Origin: Granulicella sapmiensis
GTDB lineage: Bacteria > Acidobacteriota > Terriglobia > Terriglobales > Acidobacteriaceae
NCBI GenBank assembly: GCA_026225395.1
Contig: JAMFSR010000011.1
Location: 62,001 to 126,000 of the forward strand
Reading direction: 5' to 3'
DNA: 64,000 bases
The number at the start of each line of letters is the position of its first letter. Positions within the stretch are counted from its first letter, which is position 1. The notes below the pieces were generated by a model that was given only the letters and a program-made list of their open reading frames with translations, was not told the origin of the DNA and ran no database searches. This document shows positions 8,201 through 16,259 of the stretch, piece after piece. Made by a program: the position numbers and the translations under genes.

Positions 8201-9418
8201 TTGCGCCGACTTACAAGCCTGCTTGCTGCTGCCCTTCTTTGCCTTACTGCCTCGATCCACGCTCAGGAGAAGCCGTCCGCTGATGCCAAGCCGACGCCTG
8301 ATGTTCTGATCTTTACGAACGGTGACCAGCTTACGGGGGCTCTGGTGAGCGCTGCGGGCGGGAATGTTGTCTTTAAGTCCGATATGGCGGGCCAGGTGAC
8401 GGTGGGGTTCGACAAGATCAAGGAGCTGCGGTCGGGGACGAAGGCGGCGCAGTTCGCGCTGCTGCAGAAGGGTGTGAAGGTGACCAAAGGCACGCCGGCG
8501 CCGGAGGGGACGGTTTCGGTGGACGGTGGCAATGTGCTGGTGGCGACGGATAAGCCGGCGGCGAATGCGGATTCGTCGTCTGCCCCGGCGACCGTGGCGG
8601 CCAAGGATGTGGACCTGCTGGTGCCGAAGGCGGAGTTCGACAAGCAGGTGCGTGGGCAGGAGAAGTTCTTCTCCGACTGGAATGGGACGGTGACGGGCGG
8701 AGCGACGCTGGCGCGGTCGACGACTTCGTCGACGACGCTGACCGCGGGCATTGCGCTGGTGCGGGCGACGCCGACGGTTGCCTGGTTGCCGCCGAAGGAC
8801 AAGACGACCGTCGATGTCATTGAGACCTATGGCAAGAACACCTCGCCGACGGACATTCCGGCGATCCCAGGAACGCCGAACCCTGAAATCGTTACGCTGA
8901 GCAGTATTTTCCACGCCGATGCGGAGCGGGATGAGTACTTCAAGCCGAAGTTCTATGCGCTGGCGGATACGTCGTTCGACCATAACTATGCGCAGGGTTT
9001 GTCGTTGCAGCAGGTGTATGGCGGCGGCTTTGGCTGGACGGTGAAGAAGGACGCGAAGCAGGAGCTGGACCTGAAGATGGACCTGCACTATGAGACGCAG
9101 CGGTACCTGGCCGGACAGATCAATGGCGCCGTGGTGACGGCGCAACCGAGCACACACCTGATCGGATCGACCGTTTTCGAGTCGTACCGGCGGATACTGC
9201 CGCGCAAGATGATCTTTACAGAGGTCTTCAATGCGCTGCCTGCGTTCAACGACGCGAATGCGTACTCGGCGAACGGAACAATTGGGCTTGCGATTCCAGT
9301 GTTCAAGAGGTTGAGCGCTTCCATTTCGACGACGGACAATTTTTTGAACGATCCGGCGCTGGGGTTTAAGAAGAACTCGTACCAGTTCATCACGGGGGTT
9401 ACATACAGCCTGCGGTAG
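8201..9418 (+). CDS. DUF481 family outer-membrane protein
   Basis: A 405-residue exported protein. The TTG at 8201 follows AAGGAGA by 7 nt and leads directly into a signal peptide (RRLTSLLAAALLCLTASIHAQ). Residues about 35-75 (VLIFTNGDQLTGALVSAAGG...FKSDMAGQVTV...IKELRSG) match the N-terminal SH3-like region common in acidobacterial DUF481 proteins. From about 160 on, alternating beta-strands (WNGTVTGGATLARS, QVYGGGFGWTVKKDAKQELD) and the C-terminal YQFITGVTYSLR look like a DUF481 (YdiY-like) beta-barrel. Role unknown; relatives are called salt-induced outer-membrane proteins. The 3' end forms the start of a 179-bp tandem duplication (9386-9743). Confidence 0.8.
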   Translation: MRRLTSLLAAALLCLTASIHAQEKPSADAKPTPDVLIFTNGDQLTGALVSAAGGNVVFKSDMAGQVTVGFDKIKELRSGTKAAQFALLQKGVKVTKGTPAPEGTVSVDGGNVLVATDKPAANADSSSAPATVAAKDVDLLVPKAEFDKQVRGQEKFFSDWNGTVTGGATLARSTTSSTTLTAGIALVRATPTVAWLPPKDKTTVDVIETYGKNTSPTDIPAIPGTPNPEIVTLSSIFHADAERDEYFKPKFYALADTSFDHNYAQGLSLQQVYGGGFGWTVKKDAKQELDLKMDLHYETQRYLAGQINGAVVTAQPSTHLIGSTVFESYRRILPRKMIFTEVFNALPAFNDANAYSANGTIGLAIPVFKRLSASISTTDNFLNDPALGFKKNSYQFITGVTYSLR

Positions 9419-9470
9419 GGTGCTTTTGATGGACAGAAAGGCAAGGTCGCGGTGAGCCGGGCGGATGGTG

Positions 9471-9516
9471 TTCCCCACTCATCGCGCGAAGAGATGCGCG
9501 ATGAATGGGCCACCCG
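9471..9516. repeat. CCCCAC...GGGCCACCC hairpin repeat, copy 4
   Basis: TTCCCCACTCAT, arms ATCGCGC / GCGCGAT around GAAGAGAT, then GAATGGGCCACCC. It lies inside unit 1 of the 179-bp duplication. Confidence 0.7.
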
Positions 9517-9647
9517 GGCGGTGGAGGTGGATTCGAGCAAAGCCGCCCGAAAGGCGGTTTCAGCTTCATCACGGGGTTACATACAGCCTGCGGTAGGGTG
9601 CTTTTGATGGACGGAAAGGCAAGGTCGCGGTGAGCCGGGCGGTTGGT

Positions 9648-9694
9648 GTTCCCCACTCATCGCGCGAAGAGATGCGCGATGAGTGGGCCACCCG
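9648..9694. repeat. CCCCAC...GGGCCACCC hairpin repeat, copy 5
   Basis: Same structure as copy 4 with GAGTGGGCCACCC at the right flank. It lies inside unit 2 of the 179-bp duplication. Confidence 0.7.
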
Positions 9695-9815
9695 GGTGGT
9701 GGGGATGGATTCGAGCAAAGGCCGCCCGAAAGGCGGTTTCAGCTCCCCGAAGATGTTCTAATGGAGAGATGCGGGTTTAGCGCTCGCGAAAGCTTTTGCA
9801 GGGAGTTTGAAATCG

Positions 9816-10520
9816 ATGTGTGATGTGCGCAAGTCTGTTGTACGGTTGGTGGCAGTGGGTATAACGGCGGTTCTTCTGGCCGGCGGTTTAACAACGGCAG
9901 GAGCCCAGAAAAAGCAGGTGCGTCGTGCCCGTCGCGAAACCAATGCCAGCCGTCAGGCCCGCATCGCCCGCACGATCAATGAAACCTACGCGCATCGCTG
10001 GGAAGTTTTCGGAGGCGGCGGCTATGAGCGCTTTCGTCCAGGCGAGAATTTGAAGAAGAACAACGAAATCAGCTGGGCTGCGGATAGCACTTACTTCCTC
10101 TCGCCAAAGCTCGGTATCGTTGCCTCCGCGCAGGGCTCGTTCGGCCATGCGGCGACCTACTCCGACTCTACGTTCACCACGTACGTTCCCAAGGCCCAGA
10201 TCAATGAGTATTACTTCATGGCCGGGCCGAGCTACCGGTTCTACGCCAAGGAGAAGATGGCGGTGAGCGTGCAGGCCAAGGCGGGCGCGGGCTGGGGTAT
10301 CTTTGGCGGCGGTTCCAAGGGCATTCCGCCGGAAGATCTGGGCATCTGGCCTGAGGAAGTGCGTACGGCGTTCTCGGTCGGTCTCAGCGGAGATTACAAC
10401 CTGTATCCCAACCTGGCGCTGCGCGTTACGCCGCAGTATGTAGGGACCACGTTTGGCGGGAAGGTGCAGAACAACATCGGCTTCAATGCGGGAATTTTGT
10501 ATCGGTTTGGGCATCGGTAG
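9816..10520 (+). CDS. Small outer-membrane beta-barrel protein
   Basis: A 234-residue exported protein. The hydrophobic LVAVGITAVLLAGGLTTAGAQ leader is followed by a basic stretch (KKQVRRARRETNASRQARIAR) and then paired beta-strands: WEVFGGGGYERFRPG, NEISWAADSTYFLSP, YYFMAGPSYRFYAKEKMAVSV and the C-terminal NNIGFNAGILYRFGHR ending near a strand, typical of OmpA-like or OmpW-like eight-stranded barrels. The ATG at 9816 has GGGAG 10 nt upstream; the TTG three codons earlier is too close to that site. It is monocistronic, flanked by repeats. Function beyond the outer-membrane location is unknown. Confidence 0.75.
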   Translation: MCDVRKSVVRLVAVGITAVLLAGGLTTAGAQKKQVRRARRETNASRQARIARTINETYAHRWEVFGGGGYERFRPGENLKKNNEISWAADSTYFLSPKLGIVASAQGSFGHAATYSDSTFTTYVPKAQINEYYFMAGPSYRFYAKEKMAVSVQAKAGAGWGIFGGGSKGIPPEDLGIWPEEVRTAFSVGLSGDYNLYPNLALRVTPQYVGTTFGGKVQNNIGFNAGILYRFGHR

Positions 10521-10658
10521 TTCGTGCGCGGTTGAGAATGCGATCCGGTCGCGTCTTGTGCATCGAATTGGGTTGCGTGCGTGGAAAGCCCAGGGCCAGG
10601 AGTCTTACGAATGGCTGGGGCTGGCTCTATGTAGAGGAGCAGATAAGAGAACGTGTCC

Positions 10659-10674
10659 CAGGGGCTGAAGCCCG
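10659..10674. repeat. GGCTGAAGCC palindrome
   Basis: CAGGGGCTGAAGCCCG in the 288-bp gap between the barrel gene and the small gene at 10809. The rest of the gap holds an AAGAACAACAGCAAAAATG run (from about 10690) and nothing that looks coding. Confidence 0.5.
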
Positions 10675-10808
10675 GACCTATCTCAGAAGCAAGAACAACA
10701 GCAAAAATGATTCAAACAATAGCAATGGCGATTCCTCGGAGCTTCATCCGAATTCGAGTCGCCGGACACGGCTGGCCCCGGGAGCGGAGTCCGGCGTAAG
10801 ATAGAGCT

Positions 10809-11069
10809 ATGTCCAAGGGCTGGGAGTCTAAGAGCGTCGAAGAACAGCAGGCTGCGGCCGCAGCACCTAAGGGTCCTAACACGGACCTTGATCCTGCCAA
10901 GAAGGCGGCGGACGCGGAGAAGAAGCGCCGCATTCAGGCGCTGGAGATGTCCCGGGAGCGGGTCCTTTCGGAACGGACTTCGAGCCCGCATCGGCGGAGT
11001 GCGCTGGAACTGGCACTGGCTTCGATTGAGTATGAGCTGGAGCAGCTGGGCTGGTCGATCAAGATCTAG
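10809..11069 (+). CDS. Small hypothetical protein, 86 aa, charged and helical
   Basis: An 86-residue soluble protein. The N-terminal half is disordered-looking (MSKGWESKSVEEQQAAAAAP). The middle is lysine/arginine-rich and helical (KKAADAEKKRRIQALEMSRE), and the C-terminus is a leucine-rich helix (ALELALASIEYELEQLGWSI). There is no signal peptide or recognised domain. It has its own ATG after a short gap, with no strong ribosome binding site. Coding is supported by the consistent helical, charged composition. Function unknown. Confidence 0.6.
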   Translation: MSKGWESKSVEEQQAAAAAPKGPNTDLDPAKKAADAEKKRRIQALEMSRERVLSERTSSPHRRSALELALASIEYELEQLGWSIKI

Positions 11070-11079
11070 AGGCAGACAT

Positions 11080-11108
11080 TAGAGGATAGAGCGTAGAGGA
11101 TAGAGAAG
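11080..11108. repeat. TAGAGGATAGAG element, forward
   Basis: TTAGAGGATAGAGCGTAGAG and GATAGAG, directly after the 86-aa gene. An inverted, longer copy lies at 11240-11284, and a degenerate copy lies at 32209-32243. Confidence 0.55.
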
Positions 11109-11164
11109 GCTTAGGTGGGTTGGCTTTGTCGTCGTCGGTGGGGTTTCGCCTGCACTTGCAAACA

Positions 11165-11192
11165 GCAGATCCTTCGCTGCGCTCAGGATGAC
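11165..11192. repeat. GATCCTTCG...CAGGATGAC element with partial echo
   Basis: GCAGATCCTTCGCTGCGCTC then AGGATGAC, an imperfect inverted repeat (ATCCTTCG / CAGGAT). The next 33 bp repeat its right side (CTCAGGATGCAAATCATAAG). A second copy lies at 44038-44068 between two ABC transporter genes. Confidence 0.55.
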
Positions 11193-11239
11193 AAATCATA
11201 AGGGCTCAGGATGCAAATCATAAGGTTGAGTTTGGTTTT

Positions 11240-11284
11240 CTCTACGCTCTATCCTCTACGCTCTATCCTCTACGCTCTACACTC
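11240..11284. repeat. TAGAGGATAGAG element, inverted and longer
   Basis: Three tandem CTCTACGCTCTATC-type units, the inverse of 11080-11108. It runs into the last codons of the SDR gene, so the repeat supplies that gene's 3' end. Confidence 0.55.
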
Positions 11285-12065
11285 TCGTTTTTCCGCCTCT
11301 GGTGATGACGTAGGGGTTTCGCTGGGCTACGCAGGTTAGCAGGATGGTGTGGATCTGGACGTGGGCGGGGCGGGTGGCGGCCCAGGTGATGGTTTCGGCA
11401 ACGTCTTCCGGAGTGAGTGGGTCGATGTTCTCGTAGGTTTTGGCGGCGCGGGTTTCGTCGCCGCGGAAACGGACGCTGGCGAAGTCGGTTTCTACCATGC
11501 CGGGATCGACGGATGTTACGCGGACATCGGTGCCGTTGAGGTCGATGCGAAGGCCATCGCCGAGGAAGCCGACGGCTGCCTTGGTGGCGCAGTAGACGGC
11601 GCCGTTGGGGTAGACCATGTGGCCGGCGATGGAGCCGAGGTTGATGACGTGGCCGTGGTTGCGGGCGACCATGCGCGGGACTACGGCGCGGGTGACGTAG
11701 AGAAGGCCCTTGATGTTGGTGTCGATCATCTCTTCCCAGTCTTCGATGTCGTCTTCGTAGAGCTTGACGAGACCGCGGCTGAGGCCGGCGTTGTTGACGA
11801 GGACGTCGATGTCGCGCCAGGCGTCGGGCAGGGTGCTGATGGTGCCTTCGACTTCGTCGCGATCGCGGACGTCGAGCTCGAAGCTGAAGACTTCCGCGGC
11901 GCCGGCTTTGAGGAGCTCCGGCTTGAGGGCTTTGAGCTTGTCCAGACGGCGGGCGCAGATGAGGATGCGAGCGCCTAGCTTTGCGAACTCCGTTGCTGTG
12001 GCGGCGCCGATACCGCCGCTTGCGCCTGTGATGAATACTATTTTGTCTTTGAGAGAAATGCCCAC
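11277..12065 (-). CDS. Short-chain dehydrogenase (YdfG-like)
   Basis: A 262-residue classical SDR of the group containing YdfG, NADP-dependent 3-hydroxy acid (serine / malonic semialdehyde) dehydrogenases. TGASGGIGAA is the cofactor glycine motif at about 14-23, NNAG lies near 92-95, and the catalytic Ser...Tyr-x-x-x-Lys is visible as GSIAG and YCATKAA. PGMVETDF follows as in the family. The start is a GTG at 12065 with AGGAGG four bases upstream, in a good context though a little close. The C-terminal codons overlap a TAGAGGATAGAG repeat. Substrate is inferred only at family level. Confidence 0.88.
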   Translation of the reverse strand: MGISLKDKIVFITGASGGIGAATATEFAKLGARILICARRLDKLKALKPELLKAGAAEVFSFELDVRDRDEVEGTISTLPDAWRDIDVLVNNAGLSRGLVKLYEDDIEDWEEMIDTNIKGLLYVTRAVVPRMVARNHGHVINLGSIAGHMVYPNGAVYCATKAAVGFLGDGLRIDLNGTDVRVTSVDPGMVETDFASVRFRGDETRAAKTYENIDPLTPEDVAETITWAATRPAHVQIHTILLTCVAQRNPYVITRGGKTRV

Positions 12066-12115
12066 CGTGCCTCCTGATGCTTTTCCTGTATTTTGCCTGT
12101 TCCTGCAAAGAAAAC

Positions 12116-12143
12116 AAAGGCCGCGACTTTGGTCGCGGCCTTT
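12116..12143 (-). terminator. Rho-independent terminator of the OmpA-family gene
   Basis: Perfect 12-bp stem AAAGGCCGCGAC / GTCGCGGCCTTT with a 4-nt loop, 29 bp after the leftward gene's stop codon. The symmetrical A and T tracts allow it to work in either direction. Confidence 0.85.
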
Positions 12144-12171
12144 GGTGCTTCGTTATTTGAAAACGCGCGTC

Positions 12172-13722
12172 TTACTGACCAGGCGCCGGTTGGCTGGTTT
12201 GTACGCCGATCGCATCGCCTGAGACAACCAGGTTTACGCGACGGTTCTGGGCGCGGCCTGCAGCGGTTCCGTTATCGGCAACCGGATCAGCCTTGCCGTA
12301 ACCCTGCGCCGATACGTTGGTTGAAGGAACGCCGTTGGAGACGAGGAAGTCGTGAACGGCGCCAGCGCGGTTTTCGCTGAGCTTCTGGTTGTACTCATCG
12401 CCGCCGACCGAGTCGGTGTAGCCTTCGACCTGGACCTTGAGTCCGGGATAAAGCTGGAGGATGGTAGCGACCTTGGCGAGCGAAACCTGCGTGTCGGGCT
12501 TGAGGGTGAACTTGCCGGTGTCGAAGAGGACATCGCTCATGTTCACGATCAGGCCGCGTGCGCTTTCGCTGGTGGCGAGGACAGAGTTGAGCTGGGCCCG
12601 CAGCTTTTCACGAGTGGCAGCGGCGTCGGCTTCGCTCTTCTGGGCGTTGTGGTTGGCTTCAGCAGCGGCGGCGCGAGCGTTGGCAGCTTCTGCTTCGGCG
12701 CGTGCGCGGGCTGCATCGGCCTGGGCCTTTGCGGCTGCGGCAGCGTCGGCCTGGGCCTGTGAGTTGGCTGCGTCGAGCTGAGCCTGGTTCTTGGCGTCCT
12801 TGTCGTTCTGTGCGCGCTCGTCAGCCTGCTTGCGCAGGGTTACGAGGCGGGCATCTTCCGAGCGCTGCGTGGCTTCACGAGCGTAGGTGAACTCCATCTT
12901 CACGTCGCGGTGCTTGTTGTCCTGCAAGCCGTCGGCGTTGACGAGGTCGGTTTCGACTTCCTTCATGATGTCCGGAGCGTACTTGTCGGCGCCTGTTGCG
13001 CGCGCGATGCGAGCGGCATTGTGGGCTTCGAAGAGGGCAAGCGGGGTGTGCTCGCGATCGGTGATGGGGTGCGGGTCAGACTTGGCGCCCTCGGTGTTCG
13101 CGTAGAGGCCTTTGGGCAGCAGCGAGTAGTGGATGTTTACGGTCTGCAGCACGCCCTGGGTTTTGTCGTTGAAGACGTTCTGGAGGACGATGACGTCGCT
13201 GGGCTGGGAGACGGAGTAGTAGGGCTCGGCGGTGACGATGAGGCCGAAGGACTGGAAGCCGACCGAGACGTCGAGGTTGGCCTTGTTGCCGGCGAGTTCG
13301 AGTTCGCCGAGGTTCTGGGGGCGGCCGTCGGCGGAGATCGCCCAGAGGACGTAGGTGAGGTATTCGGGGCCGAAGCCGTTGGCGGGCGAAAGGCCTTCGA
13401 AGCGGGCGGAGACTTTGGTCTTGCCGGTGACGGACTCAACCTTGGCGTCGCCTTTGGCGCTGGGCATGAGGTTGGTGCCCGCGAAGCCGATGTGGGTTGC
13501 GCCGCTGCGGTTGAGGTAGTTCACGGCGTCCAGGCTACGCTCGACGACCTTTACGTGGTAGACGTAAATATCGCCTTTCTGATCCTCAGCGACGACGTTC
13601 GCGCTTCTTGCGCCGGGTGCGACCGTGGTTGGGTTCGGCTCTTGTGCCGCGGATGTCAGGCAGACGCCAATAAACGCTGCCGCGAAGGGCAGGGCTGCAA
13701 ATTTCTTCCAGGTACCTTGCAT
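12172..13722 (-). CDS. OmpA-family protein with Ala-rich coiled-coil insert
   Basis: A 516-residue envelope protein. A signal peptide (KKFAALPFAAAFIGVCLTSAAQ) is followed by an N-terminal region of about 230 residues that I cannot assign (IYVYHVKVVERSLDAVNYLN...). Next comes an Ala/Gln/Glu-rich coiled coil at about 290-365, and then a C-terminal OmpA peptidoglycan-binding domain at about 390-500 (GYTDSVGGDEYNQKLSENRA, QGYGKADPVADN, AQNRRVNLVV). It probably links the outer membrane or periplasm to the cell wall. The ATG at 13722 has GGAGA 8 nt upstream and starts the signal peptide. A strong terminator follows at 12116. The long coiled coil may span the periplasm. Confidence 0.85.
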   Translation of the reverse strand: MQGTWKKFAALPFAAAFIGVCLTSAAQEPNPTTVAPGARSANVVAEDQKGDIYVYHVKVVERSLDAVNYLNRSGATHIGFAGTNLMPSAKGDAKVESVTGKTKVSARFEGLSPANGFGPEYLTYVLWAISADGRPQNLGELELAGNKANLDVSVGFQSFGLIVTAEPYYSVSQPSDVIVLQNVFNDKTQGVLQTVNIHYSLLPKGLYANTEGAKSDPHPITDREHTPLALFEAHNAARIARATGADKYAPDIMKEVETDLVNADGLQDNKHRDVKMEFTYAREATQRSEDARLVTLRKQADERAQNDKDAKNQAQLDAANSQAQADAAAAAKAQADAARARAEAEAANARAAAAEANHNAQKSEADAAATREKLRAQLNSVLATSESARGLIVNMSDVLFDTGKFTLKPDTQVSLAKVATILQLYPGLKVQVEGYTDSVGGDEYNQKLSENRAGAVHDFLVSNGVPSTNVSAQGYGKADPVADNGTAAGRAQNRRVNLVVSGDAIGVQTSQPAPGQ

Positions 13723-13928
13723 TGAATTTCTCCTCATTGCTGTTCGCCACCAGATGAGACCGATGGACGCTACATGAGGCTCGGATGCCCGGCGCTGGGG
13801 TTTGGGTGTCCGAAATAAAAGTGTATGTGGGGCAACCAAAACGGTTAGATCGACTGTGTTTTATAAGTTGCCTGCGGTGTGTGCAAATTATTGCGTCCAT
13901 TGAGGGAGTCGATGATGTCCACGAAGAG

Positions 13929-13984
13929 CCCGGGGCTAAAGCCCTATTGATTTCAGGGACTTATTCGTGGGGCTGAAGCCCCAC
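13929..13984. repeat. Pair of GGCTRAAGCC palindromes
   Basis: GCCCGGGGCTAAAGCCCT and GTGGGGCTGAAGCCCCAC about 35 bp apart, followed by GCTAATCC, the same tail that follows the pair at 1932-1982. Confidence 0.65.
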
Positions 13985-14008
13985 GCTAATCCGAAAAGCA
14001 AAAGGCTC

Positions 14009-14085
14009 AGCTCGTTCGACACTCGGTTCGTCAGACACTCGGTTCGTCAGACGCTTGGCTCGTCAGACGCTCGGCTCGTCAGAGA
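14009..14085. repeat. 16-bp tandem repeat array (about 4.5 units)
   Basis: Units of the form TCGGTTCGTCAGACAC, with variants TTGGCTCGTCAGACGC and TCGGCTCGTCAGAGAT. The array ends 4 bp before the stop codon of the leftward fumarase gene. Confidence 0.75.
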
Positions 14086-14089
14086 TTCC

Positions 14090-15637
14090 CTACTGGCCGA
14101 GGATTGCTACGCCGCCGACTTCCATGCTGTGGGCGATGCGGGCTTTCCATTCTTCGGGGCCGGTGATGTGGACGCTGGTGCCCTTCGCGTCGACGGCGAC
14201 GGTTACGGGCATGTCGACTACGTCGAACTCGTAGATGGCTTCCATGCCGAGGTCGCCGAAGGCGATGAGCGTGGAGTGCTTGATGGCTTTGGAGACGAGG
14301 TAGGCAGCGCCGCCGATGGCCATGAGGTAAACGGCTTCGTTGTCGCGGATAGCGTCGATGGCGGCAACGCCGCGCTCGGCTTTGCCGATCATGCCGAGGA
14401 GGCCGGTCTGTTCGAGCATCTGGCGGGTGAACTTGTCCATGCGGGTTGCGGTGGTGGGGCCGGCGGGACCGACGGCTTCGTCGCGGACGGCGTCGACGGG
14501 GCCGACGTAGTAGATGAAGCGGTTGGTGAAGTCGACGGGGAGTTTTTCGCCGCGGTTGAGCATGTCGGTCATGCGCTTGTGAGCGGCATCGCGGCCGGTG
14601 AGGAGCTTGCCGTTGAGGAGGAGGACTTCGCCGGGCTTCCAGGTTTTGACTTCGGCGTGGGTGACGGTGTCGAGGTTGACGCGTTTGGCGCCGCTGGGGT
14701 CGTAGGTGAGCTTGGGCCAGCTTTCGAGCGAGGGAGGATCGAGGAGGACGGCGCCGGAACCGTCGAGGACGAAGTGGGCGTGGCGCGTGGCGGCGCAGTT
14801 GGGGATCATCGCGACGGGAAGATTGGCGGCGTGGGTGGGGAAGTCGAGGATTTTGACGTCGAGCACGGTGGTGAGGCCGCCGAGGCCTTGTGCGCCAATG
14901 CCGAGGGCGTTGACCTTGTCGTAGATTTCGACGCGGAGCTTTTCGATGTTCGTTTGTGGGCCGCGAGCTTTGAGCTCCTGCATGTCGATGGGGTCCATGA
15001 GGGCTTGTTTGGCGAGGAGCATGGCTTTTTCGGCTGTGCCGCCGATGCCGATGCCCAACATGCCGGGAGGGCACCAGCCGGCGCCCATAGTGGGGACGGT
15101 TTTGATGATCCAGTCGACGATGGAGTCGGATGGGTTGAGCATGACGAACTTGGACTTGGCTTCGGAGCCTCCGCCCTTGGCGGCTACGGTGACGTCGCAG
15201 GTGTTGCCTTGGACGAGGGAGACTTCGACGACGCAGGGAGTGTTGTCGACGGTGTTCTTGCGGGCGAAGGCGGGGTCGGCGAGGATGGAGCCGCGGAGCT
15301 TGTTGTCGGGATCGAGCCAGGCGCGGCGGACGCCTTCGTCGCACATGCCTTGCAGTGTGAGCGTGGCGGGCCCGTCGCCGTGGACGAGATGGCACTCCAG
15401 GCCGAGCTTGATGAAGACGGTGACGATGCCGGTGTCCTGGCAGATGGGGCGATGGCCCTCGGCGCACATGCGCGAGTTGACGAGGATCTGCTTCATCGCG
15501 TCTTTGGCGGCGGGGGATTGTTCGAGCTCGTAGGCGCGGGCGAGGTTCTCGATGTAGTCGACGGGGTGGAAGTAGCTGATGTACTGGAGCGCGCCGCGTA
15601 CGCTCTCGATGAGGTCGTCCTGCTGGATGTTTGTCAT
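14090..15637 (-). CDS. fumA: Fumarate hydratase, class I (iron-sulfur)
   Basis: A 515-residue single-chain class I fumarase (both domains fused, as in FumA/FumB), which hydrates fumarate to malate in the TCA cycle in the cytoplasm. The three cysteines that hold the 4Fe-4S cluster are visible: PICQDTG (Cys66), GAGWCPPG (Cys189) and PNCAATRH (Cys281). The C-terminal domain has PVDAVRDEAVGPAGPTTATR and IGGAAYLVSKAIK. Length fits the family. The ATG at 15637 is chosen because the family begins just before the NIQQDDLIE segment, and upstream sequence belongs to the Uma2 gene. That gene ends 14 bp upstream in the same direction, so the two are likely co-transcribed. Confidence 0.93.
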   Translation of the reverse strand: MTNIQQDDLIESVRGALQYISYFHPVDYIENLARAYELEQSPAAKDAMKQILVNSRMCAEGHRPICQDTGIVTVFIKLGLECHLVHGDGPATLTLQGMCDEGVRRAWLDPDNKLRGSILADPAFARKNTVDNTPCVVEVSLVQGNTCDVTVAAKGGGSEAKSKFVMLNPSDSIVDWIIKTVPTMGAGWCPPGMLGIGIGGTAEKAMLLAKQALMDPIDMQELKARGPQTNIEKLRVEIYDKVNALGIGAQGLGGLTTVLDVKILDFPTHAANLPVAMIPNCAATRHAHFVLDGSGAVLLDPPSLESWPKLTYDPSGAKRVNLDTVTHAEVKTWKPGEVLLLNGKLLTGRDAAHKRMTDMLNRGEKLPVDFTNRFIYYVGPVDAVRDEAVGPAGPTTATRMDKFTRQMLEQTGLLGMIGKAERGVAAIDAIRDNEAVYLMAIGGAAYLVSKAIKHSTLIAFGDLGMEAIYEFDVVDMPVTVAVDAKGTSVHITGPEEWKARIAHSMEVGGVAILGQ

Positions 15638-15651
15638 AGAAGCACCGGCTT

Positions 15652-16182
15652 CTAGGATAAATCGAGGACCGCGAATAGCTGGGCGATATCCAATTCGGCA
15701 GGTGTGCCGGAGAGGCGAACGATGCCTGTCTGGTGCTTCGTAGAGCTCTGACCGCGCAAGACGTGGAGGGTGCGCGTTTGAGGATCGACGATCCAAACCT
15801 CAGGGACGCCCATGCGGAGGTAGTCCTGGCACTTTACTTCCATGCGGCTAAACCGGTCTTCGGGGGAGAGGACTTCGATGCAGAGGAGAGGCGGTTGAGT
15901 GATGATGCGTTCAGGCTGTTGATTGGCGGGAATCAGGCAGGTATCAGGCACGCGGTATCGAGTGGCAGAGATCTGTGTGCGGGTTTCCTGAACGACTAGA
16001 TAACCGCCGAGCTTTTCCCCGCCTATCAGCGCCAGAAGCAAAGCGCGCTGAATCTTCCAGTGGCCATACTCCCCCACGTTTCTGTCCTCCAGGACTCCAT
16101 CGACCAAGTCCATATCCGGCTCATATACAGAGTGGAGATATTCGTCTACGGAAGTTGCGAGGGGCGTCGCGAGAGCTGCCAT
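15652..16182 (-). CDS. Uma2 family protein (PD-(D/E)XK nuclease fold)
   Basis: A 176-residue member of the Uma2 (DUF820) family, proteins with a PD-(D/E)XK restriction-endonuclease-like fold whose role is not settled. Seen are the leading [19 protein letters not shown], the metal-site residues in VPDTCLIPA (Asp) and CIEVLSPED (Glu), and the characteristic [19 protein letters not shown]. Length is typical. It lies immediately upstream of the fumarase gene, in the same orientation with a 14-bp gap. Divergent to it starts the ABC ATPase gene at 16260. Nuclease activity is a family-level expectation, not shown here. Confidence 0.88.
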   Translation of the reverse strand: MAALATPLATSVDEYLHSVYEPDMDLVDGVLEDRNVGEYGHWKIQRALLLALIGGEKLGGYLVVQETRTQISATRYRVPDTCLIPANQQPERIITQPPLLCIEVLSPEDRFSRMEVKCQDYLRMGVPEVWIVDPQTRTLHVLRGQSSTKHQTGIVRLSGTPAELDIAQLFAVLDLS

Positions 16183-16235
16183 GGAATGTTCTCCTGTCTG
16201 TTAGCGTACACCGCGGCAATGAGGTGTTCCAACTC

Positions 16236-16241
16236 TATAAT
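16236..16241 (+). promoter_or_regulatory. Possible -10 box of the ABC exporter operon
   Basis: A consensus TATAAT 19 bp before the GTG start at 16260, overlapping the short leader. No good -35 hexamer is found at the right distance, and the transcript would start almost at the ribosome binding site, so this is tentative. Confidence 0.25.
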
Positions 16242-16259
16242 CGTGTGGCCGGAGGATTC

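Larger units (their letters stand above)
9386..9743 (+). repeat. 179-bp tandem duplication at the 3' end of the DUF481 gene
   Basis: Unit 1 (9386-9564) starts inside the last codons of the DUF481 gene, and unit 2 (9565-9743) repeats it with few changes: TTCATCACGGGG, TACAGCCTGCGGTAGGG, GATGGACRGAAAGGCAAGG, a CCCCAC...GGGCCACCC hairpin and CCGAAAGGCGGTTTCAGC. Unit 2 therefore carries a non-coding copy of the gene's C-terminal codons and stop. Confidence 0.85.
13723..14089. other. Intergenic region between OmpA gene and fumarase: promoter, palindromes, tandem repeat
   Basis: 367 bp. The part next to 13722 should hold the leftward promoter of the OmpA-family gene: on the minus strand TTGCAC, 15 bp, TATAAA is a weak candidate around 13860-13890. 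Then come two GGCTRAAGCC palindromes and a 16-bp tandem array that reaches the fumarase stop codon. I see no gene. Confidence 0.55.

Noticed and set aside
14009-14085. CRISPR-like array
   Set aside because: Units are 16 bp and directly adjacent with no spacers; no cas genes are present. It is a plain tandem repeat.
13967-15655. Long plus-strand frame opposite fumarase
   Set aside because: Its translation is a Gly/Val/Asp/Glu-rich mirror of the fumarase codons. The minus-strand fumarase has all cluster cysteines.
15975-16259. N-terminal extension of the ABC ATPase gene
   Set aside because: It runs opposite the Uma2 gene. The GTG at 16260 has a good ribosome binding site and matches the family start.
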